10,319 nucleotides of DNA from G963676205 sp964342525 (GTDB lineage: Bacteria; Campylobacterota; Campylobacteria; Campylobacterales; Arcobacteraceae), in assembly GCA_964342525.1 (NCBI GenBank), contig CAYFGQ010000101.1, positions 1-10,319 of the forward strand. The letters run 5' to 3'. Under the pieces are notes generated by a model. That model saw only the letters and a program-made list of their open reading frames with translations, searched no databases and was not told the DNA's origin. Positions within the stretch are counted from its first letter, which is position 1, and each line of letters begins with the position of its first letter. Of this stretch, positions 1 through 7,519 are shown piece by piece. The translations under genes were made by a program, and so were the position numbers.

Positions 1-98
1 TGATCATTTGAAAAATTCATATATCTATATTGATCATCCAAAGCAAAAAATATACACCCATTTATATTAATTATAGAATCTAAAATATTTTTATTCAT
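1..98 (-). CDS. PAS-like sensor protein, N-terminal fragment (cut by window edge)
   Basis: An open frame starts with ATG at 98 and runs off the left edge after 32 codons. It begins MNKNILDSIINI and continues NGCIFFALDDQYRYMNFS. A hydrophobic FFALD segment followed by a YRYxxFS strand is the usual start of a PAS sensing domain in histidine kinases, diguanylate cyclases and chemoreceptors, where a short helix precedes the first beta strand (family knowledge). Which output domain follows cannot be seen. It lies downstream of the response regulator on the same strand, so it could be part of the same signalling group (inference). A TATAAT box lies 30 bases upstream of the start, and an AGG lies about 10 bases before the ATG. 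The reading frame is clear, but the PAS call rests on few residues. Confidence 0.6.
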   Translation of the reverse strand, partial: MNKNILDSIININGCIFFALDDQYRYMNFSND

Positions 99-127
99 TT
101 TATAAGTACCTAGAGAGATTTTAGGGA

Positions 128-133
128 ATTATA
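128..133 (-). promoter_or_regulatory. -10 box of the PAS-like gene
   Basis: A perfect TATAAT hexamer on the minus strand is placed to start a transcript about 20-25 bases before the ATG at 98. No good -35 box is seen, which is normal for Campylobacterota sigma-70 promoters. The sequence upstream is rich in A and T. Confidence 0.4.
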
Positions 134-158
134 TATGATTTAGATATAAGATTACTTA

Positions 159-181
159 CTCAAAAAATCTAATTTTTTAAG
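159..181 (-). terminator. Weak A/T hairpin after the response regulator gene
   Basis: Arms of about ten bases (CTTAAAAAAT and ATTTTTTGAG on the minus strand) enclose a 3-base loop, with the U run inside the 3' arm. It lies 71 bases past the response regulator stop and upstream of the PAS-like gene promoter. It could end the regulator transcript. The stem is nearly all A-T, so this is tentative. Confidence 0.25.
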
Positions 182-252
182 TTTACTTAGTTTTATTATT
201 TTTCATACAAAGTACTATATACTCGACTATTATAGTATGATTTTATAATTAT

Positions 253-948
253 TTATCTTGAAATATGGAGTGTAAATCCATTTGAAGAAGAGGTACTTAA
301 AGAATCAGATCCTATCTTTTTTCGAATCTTAAAGATGAAATTTTTTAGTGCTGCACTAGTCATAACACTATCTTTCCAAATAGTCTTTTCAATCTTATCC
401 TTTGAAACTATTTGATTTTTAAACTTTATCAACAATTCCAAAAATAAAATCTCTTTCTTAGTTAATTTAATCTTTTCATCTTCACTATAAATACACTTCT
501 CAATTATATTAAATCTATGACCATTTTGAAGTTTTACCTCAAGTAATGAATTTTCTTTAATAACACCCACAACATCTTTAAGGGTAGATATAAGATTCTC
601 CTCATTGATTGGTTTTACTATATAGTTATTTAGATATAAAGGCACCGCTGTCAATAAAAGATGTTTTTCTGTATGTGCAGTAAGAACTATGATAGGAATT
701 TTTTTATCAGATTCTCTTATCTTTTTTACTAATGAAAGCCCATCCATTCTAGGCATTTTGATATCTGAGATTATAAGATTTGGTTTATGCTTAGTATAAA
801 GCTCATATGCTTCTACCCCATCCACTGCCGAAATATATTTATCAGTAAACAAAGATATAATCTCTTCTAGTTTCTCCCTTTGGGCTGTATTATCCTCAGC
901 AATTAGTACTGTTAAGTTTTGTAAAATCTCTAAAAATTCTTTTTTCAT
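253..948 (-). CDS. OmpR/PhoB-family response regulator
   Basis: This 231-residue protein has a receiver domain (about residues 12-125) and a winged-helix DNA-binding domain (about 135-231). The receiver shows the acidic pair E18-D19 in LIAEDN, the phospho-acceptor D62 in the strand LIISDIKMPRMDG, the switch threonine T90 in VLTAH and the conserved lysine K112 in the VKP motif. The C-terminal part has the OmpR pattern: LTKKEILFLELLI, then IVSKDKIEKTIW, and the recognition-helix region LKNFIFKIRKKIG followed by the beta wing. By family knowledge it is phosphorylated by a histidine kinase and acts as a transcription factor in the cytoplasm. No kinase is complete in the window; the PAS-like gene next door is a candidate (inference). 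The gene follows the diguanylate cyclase gene by 78 bases on the same strand, so co-transcription is likely. The ATG at 948 has only a weak ribosome site. Confidence 0.9.
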   Translation of the reverse strand: MKKEFLEILQNLTVLIAEDNTAQREKLEEIISLFTDKYISAVDGVEAYELYTKHKPNLIISDIKMPRMDGLSLVKKIRESDKKIPIIVLTAHTEKHLLLTAVPLYLNNYIVKPINEENLISTLKDVVGVIKENSLLEVKLQNGHRFNIIEKCIYSEDEKIKLTKKEILFLELLIKFKNQIVSKDKIEKTIWKDSVMTSAALKNFIFKIRKKIGSDSLSTSSSNGFTLHISR

Positions 949-990
949 AATTCTATTTTATCAAAAGATTACTTATCAAGCTGTCACAAA

Positions 991-1014
991 GATGACGATA
1001 TTTATATCGCCATC
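991..1014 (-). terminator. Hairpin between cyclase and response regulator genes
   Basis: Ten-base arms (GATGGCGATA and TATCGTCATC on the minus strand, one G-T wobble) enclose a 4-base loop, 12 bases past the cyclase stop. Only three T follow the stem in that direction. It is therefore more likely a partial terminator or an mRNA-processing hairpin that lets some transcription reach the regulator gene. Confidence 0.3.
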
Positions 1015-1026
1015 TCAAAAACTCTT

Positions 1027-2742
1027 TTAAATTTTATCCTCCTGATACATCTTCTCTTCAAAATAAACAACCTTATTTCTACCAGTCTCTTTTGCATTAT
1101 ATAATGCAACATCAGCATATTTAATTGTTTGCCACGCTGTTTTACTATCATCTGGATAAGAAGCTATACCCACACTAAGGGTTTTTGAAAAGTTTGAAAT
1201 GGATGATTTGAATACTTTTTTAGAGAAGTTCTCCCTTATCTCATTTGCAATCTTTTGTGCTGATTCCATAGAAGTATCATAAACAATAAGTAAAAACTCT
1301 TCCCCACCAAATCTTACAGCTAAATCTGATCCTTTGATACTATTTTTTAGAACCTCAGCTAGACCCCTTATCACATCATCTCCCACATCATGACCATAAG
1401 TATCATTCACATCTTTAAAGAAATCCACATCCACCATCATAACAGAAAAGTTTTTCCCTTCATAAAGACCATTATCAACATAATTATCTAAAAACCTTCT
1501 ATTATATAATCCAGTCATAGGATCTTTTAGGGATTTTTCTCTTAACTTATCCATTAATAGTTTTGTCTGAAGAACTGGTGTTGATATCTCAATATAGTTT
1601 GAGATAATAGGAACTATCTCCTTTACCTTTCTTAACTCAGCTTCATTATCCACATAAATAAGTAAAGTCAAAGTGTTATCCTCAGAGATATTAAAAGGAA
1701 GACAAACAGATTCTTTATTTTCCTTATAACATATCTCACAAACCTTATGAAAATCATTTGAATAAACTGTCTGTTTAGTCCTAAAAGCTCTACATGTTTG
1801 AGTAGACTTTCTAAACTCTTTTAATTCACTATCAGAAAAATTATCAGAAGCTATTACTACAGATCTTTTTTTATCTAAAATACTATTTTCATATATTAAA
1901 AACTCTTTTAGGTGTAGATTATGCTCTAAGATATACTTTATTCTTTTATATATCTGCTCTTTATTTTTATCTAACTCTATGGTTCTTTTAAATCTAAATA
2001 TCTCTGATAGTTCATTTAACCTATCTGCAACCTCTCCTGCTTCATCTGAAAGAGTAGTTTGTACATGATAAGTAAAATCTCCCTTATATGCCTTAGATAT
2101 CCCCTCTTCTAAATCATCAAACAATTTAATATATGGTTTAATAAAATAATTTGATACAACAATAGCAATAATTAAAAATAATAGAGTAATAATTATGGTT
2201 TTCTCAACAGTATCAAAAGTGATCTCTTTCACATCTGACATATCAAGCTCCATACTAATAGCCCCTAATATATCTCCCTCTTTTACATTTGCATGACAAG
2301 ATAAACAATTTGGATTTGAATATTTTGTAGCTGTATAAGGTATGGTGATACGTAAAATATGTTGTTGTTTTTCATTTTGGATCAATGAAGTGATCGTCTC
2401 ACCTTTAGCCAAAACCTCTTTTTCAATATCATCATATTTATATGGATCGATTCTACCATTACCAAACTCATTTATAACAGACTCTGCCCTTAAAACTCGT
2501 AAGGTTTTCACATTTTGGTGTTTTATCATATTATCCAAAAATAGATCTCTCTTATCCATTGCATTTAACGCCATATGAGCTGTTAAGCCATCCCTTACAG
2601 ACTCTGCAATAGATTCTGCTTTTTCAATAGTATTTTTCTTACCAAAATCGATAAAATTAAATCCAACATTTACAATTGTTGCAACTGATAATAAACCAAG
2701 TATTACAAATACTATTACAAGTACTTTTTTATTAGTCTTCAT
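1027..2742 (-). CDS. Membrane diguanylate cyclase with periplasmic haem-c (DUF3365/Tll0287-like) sensor domain
   Basis: This 571-residue protein should make cyclic di-GMP from two GTP. Domains in order: membrane segment about 7-26; periplasmic domain to about 180 ending in a CxxCH haem-c site (C146, C149, H150), as in DUF3365/Tll0287-like sensors; second membrane segment about 182-201; HAMP-like stretch about 201-255; GAF-like linker about 260-395 with four cysteines (C317, C335, C338, C347; the middle pair is CxxC); and a GGDEF domain from about 404 (DPMTGLYNRR) to 565 with active site GGEEF at 479-483. The usual RxxD inhibitory site reads KGSD (470-473), so product inhibition may be weakened (inference). 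The haem suggests redox or gas sensing. The ATG at 2742 follows a strong GGGGAG ribosome site, and a TATAAT box lies 26 bases upstream. The response regulator gene follows on the same strand. Confidence 0.9.
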   Translation of the reverse strand: MKTNKKVLVIVFVILGLLSVATIVNVGFNFIDFGKKNTIEKAESIAESVRDGLTAHMALNAMDKRDLFLDNMIKHQNVKTLRVLRAESVINEFGNGRIDPYKYDDIEKEVLAKGETITSLIQNEKQQHILRITIPYTATKYSNPNCLSCHANVKEGDILGAISMELDMSDVKEITFDTVEKTIIITLLFLIIAIVVSNYFIKPYIKLFDDLEEGISKAYKGDFTYHVQTTLSDEAGEVADRLNELSEIFRFKRTIELDKNKEQIYKRIKYILEHNLHLKEFLIYENSILDKKRSVVIASDNFSDSELKEFRKSTQTCRAFRTKQTVYSNDFHKVCEICYKENKESVCLPFNISEDNTLTLLIYVDNEAELRKVKEIVPIISNYIEISTPVLQTKLLMDKLREKSLKDPMTGLYNRRFLDNYVDNGLYEGKNFSVMMVDVDFFKDVNDTYGHDVGDDVIRGLAEVLKNSIKGSDLAVRFGGEEFLLIVYDTSMESAQKIANEIRENFSKKVFKSSISNFSKTLSVGIASYPDDSKTAWQTIKYADVALYNAKETGRNKVVYFEEKMYQEDKI

Positions 2743-2767
2743 TCACTCCCCTAAACTTGATAAGTTT

Positions 2768-2773
2768 ATTATA
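2768..2773 (-). promoter_or_regulatory. -10 box of the diguanylate cyclase gene
   Basis: A perfect TATAAT on the minus strand would start a transcript about 20 bases before the ATG at 2742, leaving room for the GGGGAG ribosome site. The upstream 40 bases are A/T-rich without a recognisable -35 box. Confidence 0.5.
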
Positions 2774-2912
2774 CTTAAATTCTTTTAAGAAAATAATTTA
2801 ATAAATAATTTTCAATCCCTTTTTATTTAAATTTCTTTTTTACAAAAAAATACTTATCAAAACAAATAATGTGACCACAATGTTTTTGCAAGATTTTAAA
2901 GGAAAAAATAGA

Positions 2913-2918
2913 TACTAT
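2913..2918 (+). promoter_or_regulatory. Candidate -10 box of aat
   Basis: TACTAT ends 7 bases before the aat ATG at 2926. If used, the transcript would begin at or within a few bases of the start codon. There is also no ribosome site just before the ATG (bases read TTTCACCC); the nearest purine-rich stretch, AAAGGA, is about 25 bases upstream. This fits a leaderless or near-leaderless mRNA, but other promoters in the 183-base divergent gap are possible. Confidence 0.25.
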
Positions 2919-2925
2919 TTCACCC

Positions 2926-3588
2926 ATGGAACTTCTAGACAATGTACATAAAATCTATCTTTTAGAAGAGAATAACTTTAACTTCCCAACACTAGAAATG
3001 ATGAAAGATGATCTAGTAGCAGTAGGAGGGGACTTTCACCCACAAAGACTACTAAATGCATATGAAAGTGGGATATTCCCATGGTTTATAGATGAATACA
3101 ACTATATCCATTGGTTTAGCCCAGCAAAAAGAATGGTACTATACCCACAAAACTTCAAAGTATCAAAATCCCTTCGTCGTACTTTAAACAATAAAGGCTA
3201 CGAGGTTAAATCAAATACAAACTTTGAACAAGTGATGAAAAACTGTGCAAACATAAAAAGAAAACATGAAGATGACACATGGATAAGTGAAGAGTTTATC
3301 ATAGCATATACCCAACTTCATAAATTAGGAATAGCCCACTCTATTGAGACATATTTTGATGGTGAACTTGTAGGTGGTCTGTATGGTGTTATGATTGGTG
3401 ATGTTTTTTGTGGTGAAAGTATGTTTGCTAAACAAAGAGATGCCTCAAAGGTAGCTTTTTATTATCTAGCTGAACAATCAAAACAAAATGGTATAAAAGT
3501 GATAGACTGCCAAGTGTACAATGAACACCTAGCAAGTCTTGGAGCCTATGAGATAAGTAGAGAAGAATATATTAAGATGCTGACTTAA
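2926..3588 (+). CDS. aat: Leucyl/phenylalanyl-tRNA-protein transferase
   Basis: The 220-residue product transfers leucine or phenylalanine from aminoacyl-tRNA to the N terminus of proteins starting with Lys or Arg, marking them for ClpS/ClpAP degradation (family knowledge). The diagnostic motifs appear in order: VAVGGDFHPQRLLNAYESGIFPWF at about 31-54, WFSP at 63-66, the DDTWIS segment at 116-121, GGLYGV at 150-155, CGESMF at 162-167, ASKVA at 173-177, and DCQVYNEHLASLGA at 194-207. Length is normal for the Campylobacterota form. It is the only plus-strand gene supported in the window, divergent from the cyclase gene, and its last 17 bases overlap the end of the convergent macrodomain gene. 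The ATG at 2926 is preferred because the motif-bearing domain follows at the expected distance. Confidence 0.95.
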   Translation: MELLDNVHKIYLLEENNFNFPTLEMMKDDLVAVGGDFHPQRLLNAYESGIFPWFIDEYNYIHWFSPAKRMVLYPQNFKVSKSLRRTLNNKGYEVKSNTNFEQVMKNCANIKRKHEDDTWISEEFIIAYTQLHKLGIAHSIETYFDGELVGGLYGVMIGDVFCGESMFAKQRDASKVAFYYLAEQSKQNGIKVIDCQVYNEHLASLGAYEISREEYIKMLT

Positions 3589-4099
3589 CAACCCTCTCAA
3601 ATATCTCTAAATTTTCCTCAGATGAAAATACAAAATTAACTTCCATCTTCACATCGTGCCTTATTAAATACTCCATAACAGTCTTATAAGCAATTCTAGC
3701 TGCTTTTCTTTTTGGATATCCAAATACCCCTGTAGATATAGCAGGAAAAGAGATAGAATCACACTCCAACTCCCTAGCTATATTTAAAGCATTTTCATAA
3801 CACTCAGCAAGCTCCATCTCACATCCAGCACCACAATTTGGATATACTGGACCAACCGTATGGATCACATACTTACAAGGCATATTACCACCACTAGTAT
3901 GTACTGCTTTTCCCGTTGGAAGACCATCAGGATATTTATACTGTCTGATCTTTTTACACTCTTCAAGAATGGTAGGACCACCAGCCTCATGGATAGCAGC
4001 ATCAACACCACCTCCACCCATTAGTGAAGAGTTCGCCGCATTTACTATCACCCAAACATTTTCCTGTGTGATATCTGCTACTCTTAGATTTATTTTCAT
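3572..4099 (-). CDS. ymdB: MacroD/YmdB-type macrodomain protein (O-acetyl-ADP-ribose deacetylase)
   Basis: This 175-residue single-domain protein belongs to the macrodomain family that binds ADP-ribose and hydrolyses O-acetyl-ADP-ribose or removes mono-ADP-ribose from proteins (family knowledge). It shows D9 in VADIT (adenine contact), NAANSSL at 20-26, the GGGGVDAAIHEAGG loop from 28, HTVGPV at 80-85, and the diphosphate loop ISTGVFGYP at 121-129. This matches the E. coli YmdB layout closely in motif order and length; the YmdB GAIH is AAIH here. YmdB has also been described as an RNase III regulator, but nothing here tests that. The ATG at 4099 is preceded by GGGG at a usable distance, and a TGTATAAT extended -10 lies about 50 bases upstream. 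The tail overlaps aat by 17 bases in convergent orientation. It appears to be monocistronic. Confidence 0.88.
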   Translation of the reverse strand: MKINLRVADITQENVWVIVNAANSSLMGGGGVDAAIHEAGGPTILEECKKIRQYKYPDGLPTGKAVHTSGGNMPCKYVIHTVGPVYPNCGAGCEMELAECYENALNIARELECDSISFPAISTGVFGYPKRKAARIAYKTVMEYLIRHDVKMEVNFVFSSEENLEIFERVVKSAS

Positions 4100-4148
4100 A
4101 TGTTTACCCCGTCATACATAAACTAACTAATATAGTTTTAAAAAATTA

Positions 4149-4156
4149 ATTATACA
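4149..4156 (-). promoter_or_regulatory. Extended -10 promoter of the macrodomain gene
   Basis: TGTATAAT on the minus strand combines a perfect TATAAT with an upstream TG. Transcription would begin about 40 bases before the ATG at 4099. No consensus -35 hexamer lies 17 bases upstream. Confidence 0.45.
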
Positions 4157-4179
4157 TTCTTATATAGATTTTAAATTGT

Positions 4180-4211
4180 GAGAGTTTTGGATCTGATTTC
4201 TTTTAACTCTC
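4180..4211. repeat. Inverted repeat GAGAGTT/AACTCTC
   Basis: Seven-base perfect arms are separated by 18 bases, followed on the plus strand by TTTT. It is the only stem of note in this gap and could be a weak terminator or operator. The long loop makes a strong terminator unlikely. Confidence 0.25.
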
Positions 4212-4407
4212 TTTTAAACATTAACGTAGATAAACCACTATATACCCCATGGTTATATCACTGATACTGCTTAAAATAAAGTTACTCTTTAATAATTAAA
4301 TAGTTAACTTATTGCATATTATAGCTTATTAACTTTATATTTAGCATTTTAGTGGGAAATTGTTATGGAATGGTTGCATAAATGTTTATAATAGGTACAA
4401 ATTTATT

Positions 4408-4920
4408 TTATGTTTTTATAAAACCTATCTTATCAATATCACTATCATCTTTTGCCATAAGATGATTTAGTATCTCTATTATTTGACTATCCTTTCTTTC
4501 TCCATCTTCTACACGAGATTCTATCTCATCTATCTTTTTAGCCAATTCCTCATAGGTAAGAGCATATCTTCTTAGAGCTGTGAATGTTCGCATGATTTGT
4601 TTTGTAACTTGCACTGCTATATCACTATTTATAACAGTAGCAAGCATATAGACTCCTTGCTCTGTAAATACAAAAGGCATATATCTATGTCCTCCCCAAC
4701 TTGAGGTGCCAATTTGGCACCTCAAGTTTTCAAACTCTTCTTTAGTAAGTTGAAACATAAAATCTTCTTCATCAAATCTTTCAATATTTCTATTTACTTG
4801 TCTTTTTAAATACTTTGTTTCTACCTGATAAATATCCGCTAAATCCCTATCAAGCATGACCTTTTGCCCGCGTATTTCAAATATTTTTGAATTTATATTC
4901 TCAGTAGGTAAGTTTTCCAT
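4408..4920 (-). CDS. ORF6N domain-containing DNA-binding protein
   Basis: This protein of about 170 residues has an N-terminal ORF6N domain (about residues 10-100), shown by KIFEIRGQKVMLDRDLADIYQV, then LKRQVNRNIERF, FMFQLTKEEF and SSWGGHRYMPFVFTEQGVYML. A charged, probably coiled-coil tail follows from about 120. ORF6N, a relative of KilA-N, is a DNA-binding domain common in large phages, prophages and defence islands (family knowledge); target and role are unknown. I place the start at the ATG at 4920, not at the in-frame TTG at 4932, because the bases GGAG at 4927-4930 form a well-spaced ribosome site for the ATG. The gene lies downstream of hamB on the same strand but 170 bases away with its own candidate -10 (TAAAAT, 4944-4949). 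Its middle contains a perfect 31-base palindrome at 4698-4728. Confidence 0.85.
   Translation of the reverse strand: MENLPTENINSKIFEIRGQKVMLDRDLADIYQVETKYLKRQVNRNIERFDEEDFMFQLTKEEFENLRCQIGTSSWGGHRYMPFVFTEQGVYMLATVINSDIAVQVTKQIMRTFTALRRYALTYEELAKKIDEIESRVEDGERKDSQIIEILNHLMAKDDSDIDKIGFIKT
4698..4728. repeat. Perfect 31-base palindrome inside the ORF6N gene
   Basis: Fifteen-base arms, AACTTGAGGTGCCAA and TTGGCACCTCAAGTT, flank a single T. In the mRNA this would fold into a stem of about 13 pairs with a 5-base loop, far more stable than its A/T-rich surroundings. It encodes the segment NLRCQIGTSS, just before the WGGHRY motif, so it is both coding sequence and a strong hairpin. Confidence 0.9.
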
Positions 4921-4976
4921 AATATACTCCAACTTTTTGAAGTATTTTAATATATTTTTTGGTTATGTTTTAAAAG

Positions 4977-4993
4977 TATTACAGATTGTAATA
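4977..4993 (-). terminator. Small hairpin between hamB and the ORF6N gene
   Basis: Seven-base perfect arms TATTACA and TGTAATA enclose a 3-base loop; on the minus strand the stem is followed by CTTTT. It lies 97 bases after the hamB stop and 57 bases before the ORF6N start. It could be a weak terminator of the ham operon or an operator for the ORF6N gene. Confidence 0.3.
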
Positions 4994-5089
4994 TATTATG
5001 GTCACATTTTATTTTGATATGGGTATGTTTATTATTATAAAAACATCAATTAAGATTTATGAAAATAAGATAACTCCTTTATAAAATAA

Positions 5090-7510
5090 TTATAAAAATT
5101 TGTTCAATTCAAATCTATAAAAATCATCAACAGAATTTTTATATTCTTCAAATTGTTCATTCTTCACTATATTGTTAAACTTATCAATTTTAATATTATC
5201 TAACTGACCATCTTCCTCTAATCTAGAGATAAGACTTCCACTTAAACCAATTTTTCTTAATGATGATTTATCTTTATTCGTTGTTCCATAAATATATGTG
5301 TTATATTCATCTTCACTAATAAGATTAAAATCATACAACATTGTAATAAATTTATTTAATTGAAAACTTATAAAATCATCTTCTATTTTTAATTTTACAA
5401 TTGCAAGATTTATCAATTCTTTTTTATTTTTTTCTTTCAAGTTTACATAAACTTCATTACTTGAATTAGGATAAGGTTCTGTTGACTTAGAAATTTCACC
5501 ATATGTTTTTCCAATATAAAACTCATGATTGACTTTTCTTTTTTCTAAAAAAAAATTATACATTCTAGTGATATTTTCACGTAATGTATACCTATGAGAA
5601 TTACTTATATGCATTTCATAATATTTTCTAGCATCACTATTTTCTAATCTCTTAAATTCGAATTCTATAATAGTATTTTCAAGTCCTTTAATAAATAATA
5701 AATATATTTTATCCATCATATTAAAAGTAATCCACTTCTCTCTATTTTGTTTTATTCTAATTCTTAAATTAATAATATGCTCAATAAGAGTTTTTCCATT
5801 ATTATAAATACTATAAATCCCAACTTCAATTAGATATTTTTTAATTTCATCAAATTCATTTTGAGGTTCATTTGTAATAAACTCTTCTTCATATTTTATT
5901 TTTAATGGTTTTAATTTTTCTAAATCAGGCAATTTATCGATATCATATGATTCTAAAGTAGGATTTTGAATTTTATCTTCAAATATTCTACTTCTAAGTA
6001 ATTTTATCTTTTCACTCATATTACTTTTTTTTCTATTATAAATATTACTATTAATAAAATGTATTTTGGGTAATAACTTACCTAAATTATTTTCTCCATC
6101 TTCTAAAAATATTTGATTTAACCTATTTGCTCTACCTATCAAATTTGTTAATTCTTTTGCATGTAGAGAATGAGTATTTAATATAAAAATTGTGTCAATT
6201 GGAAAATTAATTCCTTCTAAAATCACAGTATTAGCAACAATATAATTTAAATTATCTAACTCCTTAAATTTATATTCTAAATACTCTTTTATTAGATCAG
6301 GCATTTTCCCATGAATATATAATATGCCTTTTCTTATATACTCTACACTATAAAAATCCTCATGTATATTTTCTTTTAAAATATTTGATAATTCTTCTAA
6401 CTTTGAATCATAAATAATATTTTTTTTATTATCTAATAATTTAGAAAATCTTTCTATTTTCTTAGGAGATCTAATATAAAAGAAATTCTTTTTCTGTGAT
6501 TTTTCATTTATGTAGTCAATTTGATTTGAATATTCATCCAAAAAATAAAATTCATTAGTAAACCGATTATATTGATATACCTTATTATCTAATCTATACT
6601 CAAAGATATCTGGTTCTTTTATATTAAAATGTATTCTTTGTTCTGATATTTTTTGGGAAGTATCATATTTTAAATTATTACTATTCATTATTAGTGGTGA
6701 CAAATATATAACATTTTGATTATCATTTAAGATCTTATTTTTCTTAATTAATCTTGATAATAATACACTCCGTGATGATTTATCAAATAAATTATGTGCT
6801 TCATCAATAAATAATGTATCAAAATAGATAGCATTTTTATTTAATAACCTTAAAGCTCTTTCTTGTGTAAATATTGCTATAAAAGAGTCTTCATTATCAT
6901 ACATTTCGTCATGTATAAGTATTCTTTTTTCTATACCTAATTCTTTTACTAATTTATAAGTTTGTGACAATAATGATTTAGTAGGTACAATAATAGCTAT
7001 TCTCTTATCTTTTGTGTATTGTAGATATTCAATAACTATTGAACTTTTACCATATGAAGTTGGTGCAATATAGCTTTTCTCATTTTCCTTATTTGATAAT
7101 AAATTAATTCGTTGTTTTTTTTGTTCAAATGTTTCTATATAATCATTGTTTTTGAAAACTTCTAAATTACTATTTATAAGAGCATCTTCAATAGTAATAT
7201 TATCTAATAATTCTTTTTCAATTATGTATTTAGAAATAGGATAAAAACCAAAATTTGTAGATATATCATAAAGTGGCTCATAATCACTATATTTAAAAGT
7301 GTATTTTAAAATAATATAATATGCCATTTCTAAATAACTTGTATAGTTTTTATTATTTTCATAAGTACGTAAAAATAAAATTGCACAACTTAAAATATAT
7401 GTTTTTTCTTCATCTGCTAAATCTTCATTAATCGTTAATTTTTTTATTACTCTATTAAATAAATCTATTTTGTTAATTGCAGTTAATGCTATTTTCTCTG
7501 ATTGTTCCAT
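5090..7510 (-). CDS. hamB: HamB-like SF2 DEAH-box helicase of a Hachiman-type defence operon
   Basis: This 806-residue protein shows the superfamily 2 helicase motifs in order: Walker A APTSYGKS (149-156), motif Ia IIVPTKSLLSQ (173-183), DEAH (236-239), a variant motif III LSPL (270-273) instead of SAT, YIRSPK (345-350), motif V TVILEGINFPID (428-439) and motif VI LIGRANR (457-463). About 140 residues precede the motor and about 340 follow, with no recognised domain in that tail. In Hachiman, HamB is a DNA helicase that holds and licenses the nuclease HamA and detects damaged or phage DNA (family knowledge). The gene starts 9 bases after hamA, and its ribosome site TAAGG overlaps the hamA stop codon, indicating translational coupling. 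It is even more AT-rich than the core genes, in line with horizontal transfer. The helicase call is firm; the Hachiman call depends on the pairing and is less certain. AbpB is the nearest alternative. Confidence 0.8.
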   Translation of the reverse strand: MEQSEKIALTAINKIDLFNRVIKKLTINEDLADEEKTYILSCAILFLRTYENNKNYTSYLEMAYYIILKYTFKYSDYEPLYDISTNFGFYPISKYIIEKELLDNITIEDALINSNLEVFKNNDYIETFEQKKQRINLLSNKENEKSYIAPTSYGKSSIVIEYLQYTKDKRIAIIVPTKSLLSQTYKLVKELGIEKRILIHDEMYDNEDSFIAIFTQERALRLLNKNAIYFDTLFIDEAHNLFDKSSRSVLLSRLIKKNKILNDNQNVIYLSPLIMNSNNLKYDTSQKISEQRIHFNIKEPDIFEYRLDNKVYQYNRFTNEFYFLDEYSNQIDYINEKSQKKNFFYIRSPKKIERFSKLLDNKKNIIYDSKLEELSNILKENIHEDFYSVEYIRKGILYIHGKMPDLIKEYLEYKFKELDNLNYIVANTVILEGINFPIDTIFILNTHSLHAKELTNLIGRANRLNQIFLEDGENNLGKLLPKIHFINSNIYNRKKSNMSEKIKLLRSRIFEDKIQNPTLESYDIDKLPDLEKLKPLKIKYEEEFITNEPQNEFDEIKKYLIEVGIYSIYNNGKTLIEHIINLRIRIKQNREKWITFNMMDKIYLLFIKGLENTIIEFEFKRLENSDARKYYEMHISNSHRYTLRENITRMYNFFLEKRKVNHEFYIGKTYGEISKSTEPYPNSSNEVYVNLKEKNKKELINLAIVKLKIEDDFISFQLNKFITMLYDFNLISEDEYNTYIYGTTNKDKSSLRKIGLSGSLISRLEEDGQLDNIKIDKFNNIVKNEQFEEYKNSVDDFYRFELNKFL

Positions 7511-7519
7511 TATTAAACC

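Larger units (their letters stand above)
4100..4407. other. Intergenic stretch between macrodomain and ORF6N genes
   Basis: These 308 A/T-rich bases hold the macrodomain promoter near the left end and one 7-base-arm inverted repeat at 4180-4211. The longest open stretches with a start codon are only about 12-16 codons and have no ribosome site. No RNA gene or repeat is recognised. Confidence 0.6.

Noticed and set aside
2342..2578. 78-codon open frame on the plus strand
   Set aside because: It lies antisense within the diguanylate cyclase gene, whose domains and haem motif are unmistakable; no ribosome site and no recognisable protein.
4921..4932. TTG at 4932 as start of the ORF6N gene
   Set aside because: GGAG inside this stretch is ideally spaced for the ATG at 4920, so the TTG codon lies upstream of the likely start.
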